Below are positions 49,246 to 58,206 of a DNA stretch of 64,000 nt, piece by piece (position 1 is the stretch's first letter; each line of letters opens with the position of its first letter). A program made the translations under genes and the position numbers. Source of the stretch: Rhizobium redzepovicii (GTDB lineage Bacteria > Pseudomonadota > Alphaproteobacteria > Rhizobiales > Rhizobiaceae); the NCBI RefSeq assembly GCF_019793435.1, contig NZ_JAILYH010000001.1:124001-188000 (forward strand), written 5' to 3'. The notes beneath the pieces were generated by a model, which saw only the letters and a list, made by a program, of their open reading frames with translations, made no database searches and was not told where the DNA came from.

Positions 49246-50286
49246 ATGGAAGTACGCGTTCAAAACATCCGCAAGGAATTCGATCGTTTTCCGGCGCTGC
49301 ACGATGTCTCGCTCGGCATCCGCTCCGGCGAGCTGATCGCCCTGCTCGGCCCGTCGGGCTCCGGCAAGACGACGTTGCTGCGCCTGATCGCCGGCCTCGA
49401 AAGTCCGACGGAGGGGCAGATCTTCTTCGGCGACGAAGATGCCTCGAAGAAATCAGTGCAGCAGCGCAATATCGGCTTCGTCTTCCAGCATTATGCCCTG
49501 TTCCGCTACATGACGGTGCTCGACAACGTCTCCTTCGGCTTGAGAGTCAGAAACAGCGCGCGGCGGCCGGCCAAGGCTGATATCCGCAAGCGAGCGCTGG
49601 AACTGCTCGAGCTCGTGCAGCTCTCCGGTCTTGAAAAACGCTACCCGGCGCAGCTTTCCGGCGGCCAGCGCCAGCGTGTGGCGCTCGCCCGCGCGATGGC
49701 CGTCGAGCCGAACGTGCTGCTGCTCGACGAGCCCTTCGGGGCGCTCGACGCCCAGGTGCGCAAGGACCTGCGCAAATGGCTGCGCGAGATCCACGACCGC
49801 ACCGGCCACACCACCGTCTTCGTCACCCATGACCAGGATGAGGCGCTGGAGCTTGCCGATCGCGTCGTCGTCATGAGCCAGGGTGCGATCGAGCAGGTCG
49901 GCACGCCGGATGAGGTTTACGACAATCCGAACTCGCCCTTCGTCTTTGGCTTCATCGGCCAGTCGAACTGCCTGCAGGTGGAAATCTCAGATGGCGATAT
50001 TCGCTTCGAAGGCCGGTCGCTCGGCCTCAATGCCGAGGGCGAGCCGGACGGCATGGCGCAGCTCTATTTCCGCCCGCATGACGTGCGGCTCTGCGAATCA
50101 GCGGAAAACTGCATCGCCGGCCAGCCGGTTTCCAGCCGCCGCGTCGCCGGCACCCGCCACATCGAACTGGATATCGGCAATGACCGCCCGCATATCGAGA
50201 TCGAGCTGCCGCCGAGCGAGGCCGACAGGCTCGACCGCCACCGCGTGGCCTTCAAGCCGACCCGCTGGAAGCTGTTCCGCAGCTGA
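49246..50286 (+). CDS. cysA: Sulfate/thiosulfate ABC transporter ATPase
   Basis: 346 residues from MEVRVQNIRKEF; the ATG at 49246 has AAGGATTGGGA in front, while a TTG at 49240 is less likely. Walker A GPSGSGKTT, signature LSGGQRQRVALARAM, Walker B LLLDEPFGALDAQ and the switch FVTHDQDEALELAD are intact, and a TOBE-type C-terminal domain follows. It completes the sbp-cysTWA operon for sulfate uptake. Confidence 0.94.
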   Translation: MEVRVQNIRKEFDRFPALHDVSLGIRSGELIALLGPSGSGKTTLLRLIAGLESPTEGQIFFGDEDASKKSVQQRNIGFVFQHYALFRYMTVLDNVSFGLRVRNSARRPAKADIRKRALELLELVQLSGLEKRYPAQLSGGQRQRVALARAMAVEPNVLLLDEPFGALDAQVRKDLRKWLREIHDRTGHTTVFVTHDQDEALELADRVVVMSQGAIEQVGTPDEVYDNPNSPFVFGFIGQSNCLQVEISDGDIRFEGRSLGLNAEGEPDGMAQLYFRPHDVRLCESAENCIAGQPVSSRRVAGTRHIELDIGNDRPHIEIELPPSEADRLDRHRVAFKPTRWKLFRS

Positions 50287-50442
50287 GGGGGTGTTGTCAC
50301 GGCCCGACTCCTTGCAGGACTCTCATTTGGCGAGAGGCCCTTTGGCTTTTTGTGATCTATGGTTGTTTGTATTTTTGTCACATGACGAGTAAAAGATTTT
50401 CACGTTAATAAGTAGGACTAATCCCACAGGAGGCACCTTGCG

Positions 50443-51309
50443 TTGAGGGCGGAGATTTCCTTTGGAATATCCCTGATCGGGATTTTGTTCGTAGGGCTGG
50501 CGGCTACAGGCTGCACGACGACACCGAAACCGGCGGCAACGGCGGCGAAGACAAAGCAACCGGCGAAAGTTACCTTCAACTACACGAACAAGGACCGCGA
50601 CTGCCTGCAGCGTGCGATGTATTTCGAATCGCAGCACTCCGATGAGGACGGCTATATGGCTGTCGGAACCGTGGTCATGAACCGGCTGACGTCAGGCGCC
50701 TATCCGCCGTCGATCTGCGGCGTCGTCGCCCAGGAAAAGCAGTTTGCGCCGGGCGTGATGACGCGCGAAGTCAAGCCGCAGGCCGAAACCGAGCTGGCGA
50801 CCGCCGCCGATGCGATCCTCAAAGGCGCCCGTCATCCCGCGGTCAAGGATGCGATGTTCTTCCACACCGACGGGCTGAAATTCCCTTACAACAACATGCA
50901 TTATGTGGCGGTCGCCGGCGGCAACGCCTTCTACGAGAAGCGCGGCGCCGATGGCATGCTGCAAACGCCGCCGCCGCTGCCCGCCTATGAGGTGGCGATG
51001 AACTATGTGCCGGGAGAAAGCATGCTGCCGCCGCAGTTCGAGGCTTTGATCCCCTCGGCCGTTCCGGTTCCGCTTCCGGCGCCGGATCCGATGCCGACGG
51101 CGAGCACGATGTCCCCGATCAATGCGGCGCCCACGGCCGCCCATATGGCGCCCATCGCAAATCCCATGCCGATGCAGATCACGGCGCCGGTGACCGCGCC
51201 GGAAACTTCGATCGAACCGGACCCGGGAATGCGGATCGCGATCCCCATCCCCCGCCCCGCCTATGACAGCGTCATGCTGCGCGGCAGCGTCGCGGCGAAC
51301 GGCGGCTAA
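50443..51309 (+). CDS. SleB-type cell-wall hydrolase lipoprotein with low-complexity tail
   Basis: 288 residues from a TTG start, chosen because AGGAGG sits 9 bases upstream. An N-terminal hydrophobic stretch ends in LAATGC, a weak lipobox. Residues 50-165 are the Hydrolase_2 (SleB/CwlJ) domain: LQRAMYFESQHSDEDGYMAVG with the presumed catalytic Glu, MNRLTSGAYPPSICGVVAQ and KDAMFFHT. It likely cleaves peptidoglycan glycan strands. The final 100 residues are rich in proline, alanine and methionine. It follows the sulfate operon by 156 bases. Confidence 0.84.
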   Translation: MRAEISFGISLIGILFVGLAATGCTTTPKPAATAAKTKQPAKVTFNYTNKDRDCLQRAMYFESQHSDEDGYMAVGTVVMNRLTSGAYPPSICGVVAQEKQFAPGVMTREVKPQAETELATAADAILKGARHPAVKDAMFFHTDGLKFPYNNMHYVAVAGGNAFYEKRGADGMLQTPPPLPAYEVAMNYVPGESMLPPQFEALIPSAVPVPLPAPDPMPTASTMSPINAAPTAAHMAPIANPMPMQITAPVTAPETSIEPDPGMRIAIPIPRPAYDSVMLRGSVAANGG

Positions 51310-51349
51310 GCCCGTCGTTCTTCCGGTTGTGGGTTAAATTGCAGGGCGC

Positions 51350-52591
51350 TCACGCGCGGTCTTCCCACACCTTGGCGAGTTCCACGATCGTCTTAACTGC
51401 CTTTTCCATATCCTGCCGGCTGACCCACTCGAGCGGCGAGTGGAAGGCATGGCCGCCGGCGAAGATGTTCGGGCATGGCAGTCCCATGAAGGAAAGGCGT
51501 GAGCCGTCCGTGCCGCCGCGGATGCTGCCGCGCACCGGCGTCATGCCGGCACGGCGCACGGCTTCGATGGCGTTGTCGACGATCTCCGGGTGCCGGTCGA
51601 GCACCACCTTCATGTTGCGATACTGTTCCTTGACCTGAAAATGATAGGTCGAGCCGGGATAGCCCGCCATGACCTCCTTGACGATGGCTTCGAGCATCGT
51701 TTCCTTTTCCACCAGTCCCTTGTCGGTGAAGTCGCGGATGATGAGGCTGAGCGAGGCCTTTTCCATCGAGCCGGTCACGCCGGTGGGATGGATGAACCCC
51801 TGCTTGCTCTCGGTGGTCTCCGGCGCCATCTCCTTCGGCAGCCGGTCGATGATGGCGCCGGCAATCTTGATGGCGTTTTCCATGCGGTCCTTGGCAAAGC
51901 CCGGATGAATAGCCACGCCTGAAATAGCGATCTCGACGCCATCGGCCGAGAAAGTCTCGTCCTCGATATGGCCGGCCGTCTCGCCGTCCATGGTATAGGC
52001 GAAGTCGGCACCGAGTTTCCTCAGGTCAACCTTGTTGACGCCGCGACCGACTTCCTCGTCGGGCGTGAACAGGATCTTGATCGTCCCGTGGCGGATCTCG
52101 GGATTGTCGATCAGGAACTGCGCGGCAGTCACGATTTCCGCCAGCCCCGCCTTGTCGTCGGCGCCGAGCAGGGTCGTGCCATCGGTGGTGACGATATCGT
52201 TGCCGATCTGGTTATTCAGCTCGGGATGCTCGGAAACGCGGATCACCCGGCTCGAATCGCCGGCAAGTTCGATGTCCCCGCCGGCATAGTTGCGGATGAT
52301 CTGCGGCTTGACACCCGTGCCGCTGAAATCGGGCGCGGTATCCATATGCGAGCAGAAGCAGATGACCGGCACCGCCTTGTCGCTATTTCCAGGAATGGTC
52401 GCATAGACATAACCGTGTTCATCGAGATGCGCGTCGGCCAGCCCAATCTTCAGCAGTTCATCGACCAGCACCCGGCCGAGATCCTTCTGCTTTTCGGTGG
52501 TCGGCTGCGTCGACGAGGCAGGATCGGATTGCGTGTCGATAACGACATAACGGAGAAAGCGGTCGAGAACAGTGTCGGTCATGGCATCCAA
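51350..52591 (-). CDS. pepT: Peptidase T (tripeptide aminopeptidase)
   Basis: 413 residues, normal for the M20B family. Zinc-site stretches are ICFCSHMDTAPDFSG, GTTLLGADDKAGLAEIV and LFTPDEEVGRGV, and a late GGTDGSRLSFMGLPCPN. The enzyme removes the N-terminal residue from tripeptides in the cytoplasm. The start at 52591 begins MDAMTDTVL; MTDTVLDRF at 52582 is an alternative. It stands alone, convergent with the cell-wall hydrolase gene 40 bases away. Confidence 0.93.
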   Translation of the reverse strand: MDAMTDTVLDRFLRYVVIDTQSDPASSTQPTTEKQKDLGRVLVDELLKIGLADAHLDEHGYVYATIPGNSDKAVPVICFCSHMDTAPDFSGTGVKPQIIRNYAGGDIELAGDSSRVIRVSEHPELNNQIGNDIVTTDGTTLLGADDKAGLAEIVTAAQFLIDNPEIRHGTIKILFTPDEEVGRGVNKVDLRKLGADFAYTMDGETAGHIEDETFSADGVEIAISGVAIHPGFAKDRMENAIKIAGAIIDRLPKEMAPETTESKQGFIHPTGVTGSMEKASLSLIIRDFTDKGLVEKETMLEAIVKEVMAGYPGSTYHFQVKEQYRNMKVVLDRHPEIVDNAIEAVRRAGMTPVRGSIRGGTDGSRLSFMGLPCPNIFAGGHAFHSPLEWVSRQDMEKAVKTIVELAKVWEDRA

Positions 52592-52676
52592 TCCAGCAAA
52601 TCACCTGGTTGATATAATCCTCACGGACGATGCGGCAAAAGGTTTTTCCGCTCGCAATGCGTGAGGATTGACCTGA

Positions 52677-53735
52677 TCAATCGACGCGTAGCCCCTCGTC
52701 GTCGAACACATGCAGGTACTGCGCCGGGAAAGCCACATTGACCTTCGGGCCTGCCTTCAGCGCTTCGCGATCGAGCGTGAAGATCTTGAACGGCAGGCCG
52801 TGCAGGGCAAGATGCAGGATGATGCCGAAGCCGGTGGGTTCGACGAGTTCGACATCGGTGGCAAGGCCCGCCCCGTCATTCGTCATCAGCACATGCTCCG
52901 GCCGAATGCCGAGCGTAACCTTGGCACCATCTTCAAGGGGCAGCGGCTTTGCCAGCGGAACGATCGTTCCGTCCTGCAGCTTGACGCCGCCGTCGACATA
53001 GCTCGCATCGAGAAAATTCATCCCCGGCGAGCCGATGAAGCCCGCGACGAACAGATTGGCGGGGTGATCGTAGAGTTCGAGCGGACTGCCGACCTGCTGC
53101 ACCACGCCGCCGTGCATGGCGACGATCCGGTCCGCCAGCGTCATTGCCTCGATCTGGTCATGGGTCACGTAGATCGAGGTCGCCTTCAGGTCGCCGTGCA
53201 GCTTCTTGATTTCGGCACGCATCTGTTCGCGCAGGCGCGCATCGAGATTGGACAGCGGCTCGTCGAACAGGAAGGCCTTAGGCTGGCGCACGATGGCGCG
53301 GCCCATGGCGACGCGCTGGCGCTGGCCGCCGGAGAGCGCCTTCGGCCGACGTTCAAGCAGCGGATCGAGACCGAGCTTGGAGGCGGCCGCGGAGACGGCA
53401 CTGGCGATCTTCTCCTTCGCCGTCTTCCGCAGTTTCAGGCTGTAGCTCATATTGCCGGCAACGTTCATATGCGGGTAAAGCGCATAGGACTGGAACACCA
53501 TGGCGATGTCGCGGTCCTTGGGATGCCGCTCGTTCACCCGGGCGCCGGCAATGCGGATCTCGCCTGATGTGACGTCCTCCAGCCCGGCGATCATCCGCAG
53601 CAGCGTGGACTTGCCGCAGCCGGAGGGGCCGACGAGCACGACGAATTCGCCGTCCTTGATCTCGAGGTCGACACCGTGCAGCACCTGCACATGGCCATAG
53701 GCTTTGCGGATATTCTGGATATCGATCGATGCCAT
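52677..53735 (-). CDS. CUT1-family sugar ABC transporter ATPase (UgpC/MalK type)
   Basis: 352 residues: Walker A GPSGCGKST, signature LSGGQRQRVAMGRAI, Walker B AFLFDEPLSNLD, switch YVTHDQIEAMTLAD, and a C-terminal TOBE domain (PLEDGAKVTLGIRPEHVLM). This type is often called UgpC, but it serves many sugars and glycosides. It is the last gene of the operon starting with the GntR regulator and follows the second permease by 4 bases. Confidence 0.9.
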   Translation of the reverse strand: MASIDIQNIRKAYGHVQVLHGVDLEIKDGEFVVLVGPSGCGKSTLLRMIAGLEDVTSGEIRIAGARVNERHPKDRDIAMVFQSYALYPHMNVAGNMSYSLKLRKTAKEKIASAVSAAASKLGLDPLLERRPKALSGGQRQRVAMGRAIVRQPKAFLFDEPLSNLDARLREQMRAEIKKLHGDLKATSIYVTHDQIEAMTLADRIVAMHGGVVQQVGSPLELYDHPANLFVAGFIGSPGMNFLDASYVDGGVKLQDGTIVPLAKPLPLEDGAKVTLGIRPEHVLMTNDGAGLATDVELVEPTGFGIILHLALHGLPFKIFTLDREALKAGPKVNVAFPAQYLHVFDDEGLRVD

Positions 53736-53739
53736 TTGT

Positions 53740-54570
53740 TTAACCCTTGACCGCGCCGGCCGTCAGGCCCTGGACGAGATAACGCTGGATGAGCAGGAAG
53801 AAGAGGCCGGCCGGAATGAGCGCCATGACGCCCGCCGCCATCATCTGCCCGAAATCCACCGAGAATTTCGAAACGAAGGTGAGAAGCCCGACCGGGAAGG
53901 TCGCCGCGTCGTTGCCGTTGATCAGCATCAGCGCAAAGAGCAGTTCGCTCCAGGCGGCGGTGAAGACGAAGCCGAGTGTGGCAGCGATGCCGGGCAGCGT
54001 CAGCGGCAGGATGATCTGGCGAAAAGCCGTGAACTGCGTCGCACCGTCGATCATCGCTGCCTCTTCCAAATCCTTGGGGATACCGTCGAAGAAGGACTGC
54101 ATCAGAAAGGTGGCGAAAGGCACGTTGAAGGCGGTGTAGACGATGACGAGCCCCGTCAGGCTGTTGGTCAGGTGCAAGGGCGACAGGATCTTGAAGATCG
54201 GCGCCACCAGCATGACGAGCGGGAACATCTGGGTCAGCAGCATCAGCGCGACGATCCAGTATTTCGCCCGGAAATTGAAACGCGACAATGCGTAGCCGGA
54301 AAGCGAGGCGCAGACCGTCACGGTCACCGCCGTCGAGGCCGAGACGATCAGGCTGTTCTTGAAGAAAGTCGGAAAGGCGCTGTGCTGCAGCACGAAGGCA
54401 TAGTGATCCCATGTCGTGCGCGACGGCCACATGCGCACGCCTTCGCTATAGAGCAGGTCGTTCGGCGTCACCGAGACCTTGAGCAGCCAGAACAGCGGGA
54501 AGAGCGCGAAGGCGATATAGCAGAGGATTGCCAGGCGGTGCGCGATGGTGGGGATGGCGGATCGTCTCAT
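53740..54570 (-). CDS. CUT1-family sugar ABC transporter permease (MalG/UgpE type)
   Basis: 276 residues with about six transmembrane segments (HRLAILCYIAFALFPLFWLLKV at the start). The EAA loop is EEAAMIDGATQFTAFRQIILPLTLPG. It pairs with the MalF-type permease whose gene ends 4 bases upstream. The substrate is unknown. Confidence 0.9.
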   Translation of the reverse strand: MRRSAIPTIAHRLAILCYIAFALFPLFWLLKVSVTPNDLLYSEGVRMWPSRTTWDHYAFVLQHSAFPTFFKNSLIVSASTAVTVTVCASLSGYALSRFNFRAKYWIVALMLLTQMFPLVMLVAPIFKILSPLHLTNSLTGLVIVYTAFNVPFATFLMQSFFDGIPKDLEEAAMIDGATQFTAFRQIILPLTLPGIAATLGFVFTAAWSELLFALMLINGNDAATFPVGLLTFVSKFSVDFGQMMAAGVMALIPAGLFFLLIQRYLVQGLTAGAVKG

Positions 54571-54574
54571 CGGC

Positions 54575-55510
54575 TCAATCCTTGTTCAGCAGCGTCTGCC
54601 GTAGCAGGATGATCAGCATCGAATAGGCAAGCAGCAGCACGAGCAGCACCAGCGCGATCGCCGAGGCATAACCGAAATCGAGCCGCTTGAACGCCGTGGT
54701 GAAGATGTAGCTTGCGACGATCTGGGTGCGGTCGGCCGGCCCGCCATTGGTCATGACGACGATCAGATCGGCGAAATTTGAGATCCAGACGGTGCGCAAG
54801 AGCACGGTGATGGCGATGGTCGGCGCCAGAAACGGCAGGGTGATCGAGCGGAAGCGCTGGAACCATCCGGCGCCGTCGATCGACGCCGCCTCGTAGAGAT
54901 CGCGCGGGATCGCCTGAAGGGCGGCCAGCAGCGTGATCGCGAAGAACGGAATGCCCCACCAGACATTGGCGACGATCGGCCCCCACATCGCATAATTGGG
55001 ATCGGAAAGGATATTGCCCGGCTCATGCATCAGGCCGAGCCCGAAGAGCCAATGCGGGATCGGCCCGATGACCGGATTGAACAGCCAGGCCCAGTTGAGG
55101 CCGGCAAGAAAGGACGGCACGGCCCAGGGCAGGAAGACCAGCGCCTGCGCAATCGCCCTGCCCGGGAAGGGCTTGTCGAGCAGAAGCGCCAGGATAAGCC
55201 CGAAGGTAAACTGCAGGACGACGGAGGCGCCGGTCCACCAGAGCGTATTCCTCAGCGCTCCGTAAAAGGCCGGATCGCCCGCAAGCTCACGGAAATGATC
55301 GAGCCCGATGAAGCCGCCGGAAAACGGATTGAGCAGCTGGATATCGCGAAAGGCGTAGGAAACGCCCAATGTCAGCGGCACCAGCATCACCGCAATGATC
55401 AGGACCAGCGACGGCGCGCTGTAGAGATAAGGCTGCGAAGCATCGGCAAGACGACGCAGCCATGGCCTGCGGTCACGACGCATGTCGAGCGTATCGGCGG
55501 AAATGGTCAT
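54575..55510 (-). CDS. CUT1-family sugar ABC transporter permease (MalF/UgpA type)
   Basis: 311 residues with six transmembrane segments (PSLVLIIAVMLVPLTLGVSY first). The EAA loop reads YEAASIDGAGWFQRFRSITLPFLAP. It is separated from the binding-protein gene by 233 bases that hold a mosaic repeat, which probably lowers expression of the membrane genes relative to the binding protein. Confidence 0.9.
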   Translation of the reverse strand: MTISADTLDMRRDRRPWLRRLADASQPYLYSAPSLVLIIAVMLVPLTLGVSYAFRDIQLLNPFSGGFIGLDHFRELAGDPAFYGALRNTLWWTGASVVLQFTFGLILALLLDKPFPGRAIAQALVFLPWAVPSFLAGLNWAWLFNPVIGPIPHWLFGLGLMHEPGNILSDPNYAMWGPIVANVWWGIPFFAITLLAALQAIPRDLYEAASIDGAGWFQRFRSITLPFLAPTIAITVLLRTVWISNFADLIVVMTNGGPADRTQIVASYIFTTAFKRLDFGYASAIALVLLVLLLAYSMLIILLRQTLLNKD

Positions 55511-55576
55511 CAGATTGCAGTTTCCATCGTCTTACCCGGTTGGGAATTGGTGATGTTTCTGAATGGAGAGACCGGA

Positions 55577-55717
55577 GCCCCCTCATCCGACCCTTCGGGC
55601 CACCTTCTCCCCGCTGGGGAGAAGGGGAATGAGGCGCCGCCACGAGTCTCTTCTTGCCAGCGGGGGTCCGAAGGACGGGTCGAGACCGGCGGCTCGACGT
55701 AAGGCGGATGAGGGGGC
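55577..55717. repeat. RIME-type palindromic mosaic repeat inside the CUT1 operon
   Basis: The outer arms GCCCCCTCATCC and GGATGAGGGGGC are perfect complements. An inner hairpin CCTTCTCCCC-GCT-GGGGAGAAGG lies at 55603-55625. The arms and the hairpin match those at 10328-10466 closely, so both belong to the same repeat family. Confidence 0.75.
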
Positions 55718-55743
55718 TTCTGGCTCGAAGCCCCCATCACCCC

Positions 55744-57003
55744 TTACTTCTTGCTCAGGAACTTCTGCTGCGCCTTGGTCAGATAGTCCGCCCACTGGTC
55801 GGCCAGATCCTTCGCCGAGATATCGCCGAGCAGCGCCTGCTGCGAGGTCTTGATAGCCAGCGAATCCTTGAAGAAGGCGAACTCCTCGAGGTAGGTCGGC
55901 ATCACGGTCGGCACCGTGTTCGGGTCCGCCAGTTCCTCGAACCAGCCCTTGAACTGGTCACCGGCATAGAAGGGGTCCTTCTCGGCGGCCGTATAGGCCG
56001 GCAGAGCGCCGATGCGCTTGTTCCACTCGATATTGCCTTCCGGCCCTTCGAGGGTGGCAATCAGCTTCCAGGAGAGATCCTTGTTGCCGCTGGTCGCAAA
56101 CATCGACCAGCCGCCATAGCCGATCGTCGGGAAGGACTTGCCATCCGGGCCTTTCGGCAGCGGCATGACGCCGAAATCTTCCTTTTTCATCCGTTCGGCA
56201 ATGGCGATCAGCGCATCCGGATCCTGGTCGAGGAAAGCACAGGTGCCGGAATAGAAGCCGGCGACGACTTCGTTGAAGCCCCAGTTGACGCTGTCCTTCG
56301 GCGCATAGCCCTTCTTATAGAGATCGACCATCCATTCGATGCCCTTGGCCCAGCCCGGGCTGTTCATCGTCGAGGTACCGTCTTCGTTGAAGTACTTGTT
56401 CGACCCGGCCATCGAGGCGGCAAAAATCATCCAGCCGTTGAGCCCGCCCGCGCCGCCGCGCATGCAGTAGCCGTATTTACCCTGCAGTTTGGAGATCTTT
56501 TCCGAAGCGGCGGTGAACTCTTCCAGCGTCTTCGGCGGCGCTGCGACGCCAGCTTCCGAAAGCAGCTTCTTATTGTAGAACATCGCCCTCAAATAGAAGC
56601 CGTAGGGCAGCATATAGGCGGTGTTCTTCACGTCGCGGCCAAGTTCGAGCGCGCGCGGCGTCAGCTCCTTGGTGTGCTCCCACTTTGCGAGATAGGGCTC
56701 GAGGCTTTCGAGCATGCCGTTATTGGCATAGAGCGACAGCCAGGTATCGGGCATCTCCATCACATCGGGCACGTCGCCGGCCGATACCATGGTCGCGAAC
56801 TTCTGGAAGGCTTCGTTCCACGGCAGCGAGATGATGTCGACCTTGGTGCCGGGATTGGCGGCCTCGAATTTGCCGACGATCGATTTCAGCGTTTCGGTGC
56901 GCTCCGGGCTGGTGATGACTTCGACAAGCTTCAGCGTCGTATCGGCAAAGGCCGTACCCGCCATCATCGAAGCAAAGAGCGTCGAGATTATTAGTTTTTT
57001 CAT
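55744..57003 (-). CDS. CUT1-family sugar ABC transporter, periplasmic binding protein
   Basis: 419 residues with a signal peptide (MKKLIISTLFASMMAGTAFA). The SBP_bac_1 fold shows KFEAANPGTKVDIISLPWNEAFQKF and a hinge region GYGGWSMFATSGNKDLSWKLI. It binds an unknown solute, probably a sugar or glycoside. The gene lies 30 bases after the PLP-enzyme gene, so the PLP enzyme and the importer are probably co-transcribed. Confidence 0.9.
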   Translation of the reverse strand: MKKLIISTLFASMMAGTAFADTTLKLVEVITSPERTETLKSIVGKFEAANPGTKVDIISLPWNEAFQKFATMVSAGDVPDVMEMPDTWLSLYANNGMLESLEPYLAKWEHTKELTPRALELGRDVKNTAYMLPYGFYLRAMFYNKKLLSEAGVAAPPKTLEEFTAASEKISKLQGKYGYCMRGGAGGLNGWMIFAASMAGSNKYFNEDGTSTMNSPGWAKGIEWMVDLYKKGYAPKDSVNWGFNEVVAGFYSGTCAFLDQDPDALIAIAERMKKEDFGVMPLPKGPDGKSFPTIGYGGWSMFATSGNKDLSWKLIATLEGPEGNIEWNKRIGALPAYTAAEKDPFYAGDQFKGWFEELADPNTVPTVMPTYLEEFAFFKDSLAIKTSQQALLGDISAKDLADQWADYLTKAQQKFLSKK

Positions 57004-57033
57004 GCTCAGTTCCCCCTTTTAGGTTCTTGGGTT

Positions 57034-58206
57034 TCAGGATTGCGAGGCGGCGGCGAGCGCCTCCTCGATGTCTCTCCACAGCGCCTCGGTTCCTTCGAGG
57101 CCGACATGGAGGCGTACGGATCGCGCATGGATGCCAAAGGTTTGCGCGGAATTCGGCTGTGCCTTCTGCTGCAGCACCACTTCGCCCGGTACGATCAGGC
57201 TTTCATGACCGCCCCAGCTTACACCCAATTTGAAGAGCTTGAGGTGGTCGGCGAAGGCGCGGATATCGACGCCGTCGCGGAAGATGAAGGAAAACAGGCC
57301 CGAGGTGCCGTTGAGCCCGGCCGGCAGTCGGTTGGCGAGGCCGGGATGGCAGACCGTCTCGACCACTTCGAGCTTCTGCAGGCGCCTGGCGATCTCGAGC
57401 GCCGATGCCTCATGCGCCCGCATGCGCAGCGGCAGCGTGCGCAGGCCGCGGATCAACAGCCAGGCATCGAAGGGCGAAAGCTTGCCGCCGAGATAGGGAT
57501 AGGCCTCGGCCTTGATGCGGGCGATCATTTCCTTCGAGCCGGCAACGATGCCCGCCACCACATCGCTGTGGCCGCCGAGATATTTCGAGGCTGAATGGAT
57601 GACGAGGTCGACGCCGAGCGTCAGCGGCCGCTGGAAGAACGGGCTTGCCCAGCTGTTGTCGATCATCGAGACGACGCCGTGGCGCTTGGCCAGCGCTGCG
57701 AGCGCGCCGACATCATGCGCCTCCATCACCCAGCTCGTCGGGCTTTCCAGGTAGAGGAGCTTGGCGCCGGGCAGTGCCTTGGCGACCGCCTCCTCGTCGC
57801 GCCCGTCGACATAGGTCACTTCGATCTTCATCCGTTTCAGGATGGTGCCGAACAGGCGGAAGGCATCGGGATAGACGTGTTTGACGGCAACGATGCGGTC
57901 GCCCGGCTCGACGAAGCTGAGCACGGATGAGGAGATCGCCGCCATGCCGCTGGCAAAACCCAGCGCATCCTCGGCACCTTCGAGCTTGGCCAGCATCTCC
58001 TCGAAGGCGCGCACCGTCGGGTTCAGCCCGCGCGTATAGGTCGGCCGTACCTTCTCGCCACGATAGACGGTGATCATCTCGTCATAATCGGAAAAGGTGA
58101 AAAGCGAGGTCTGGAAGATCGGCGGCACGACGGCGTCGGCGAAATTGCCGTCGTCGTGGGCGGTGATGATGGAGGCAAGATCGAACGGGTCTTCGCCGCT
58201 GCTCAT
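57034..58206 (-). CDS. Cystathionine lyase-type PLP enzyme
   Basis: 390 residues of the Cys/Met-metabolism PLP family. The cofactor lysine is Lys208 in HSASKYLGGHSDVVAG; YTRGLNPTVRAFEEMLAKLEGAE near 57-79 is the substrate-pocket segment and LYLESPTSWVMEAHDV precedes the PLP-binding Asp in MIDNSWASP. It could be a cystathionine beta- or gamma-lyase acting on a C-S bond. The start overlaps the gntR stop by 4 bases (ATGA). Its place between a GntR regulator and a sugar-type importer suggests a catabolic rather than a biosynthetic role. Confidence 0.87.
   Translation of the reverse strand: MSSGEDPFDLASIITAHDDGNFADAVVPPIFQTSLFTFSDYDEMITVYRGEKVRPTYTRGLNPTVRAFEEMLAKLEGAEDALGFASGMAAISSSVLSFVEPGDRIVAVKHVYPDAFRLFGTILKRMKIEVTYVDGRDEEAVAKALPGAKLLYLESPTSWVMEAHDVGALAALAKRHGVVSMIDNSWASPFFQRPLTLGVDLVIHSASKYLGGHSDVVAGIVAGSKEMIARIKAEAYPYLGGKLSPFDAWLLIRGLRTLPLRMRAHEASALEIARRLQKLEVVETVCHPGLANRLPAGLNGTSGLFSFIFRDGVDIRAFADHLKLFKLGVSWGGHESLIVPGEVVLQQKAQPNSAQTFGIHARSVRLHVGLEGTEALWRDIEEALAAASQS

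Noticed and set aside
50320..50365. Terminator after cysA
   Set aside because: A 5-bp stem (CTCTC/GAGAG) lies ahead of a T-rich stretch, but the stem is too weak to list.
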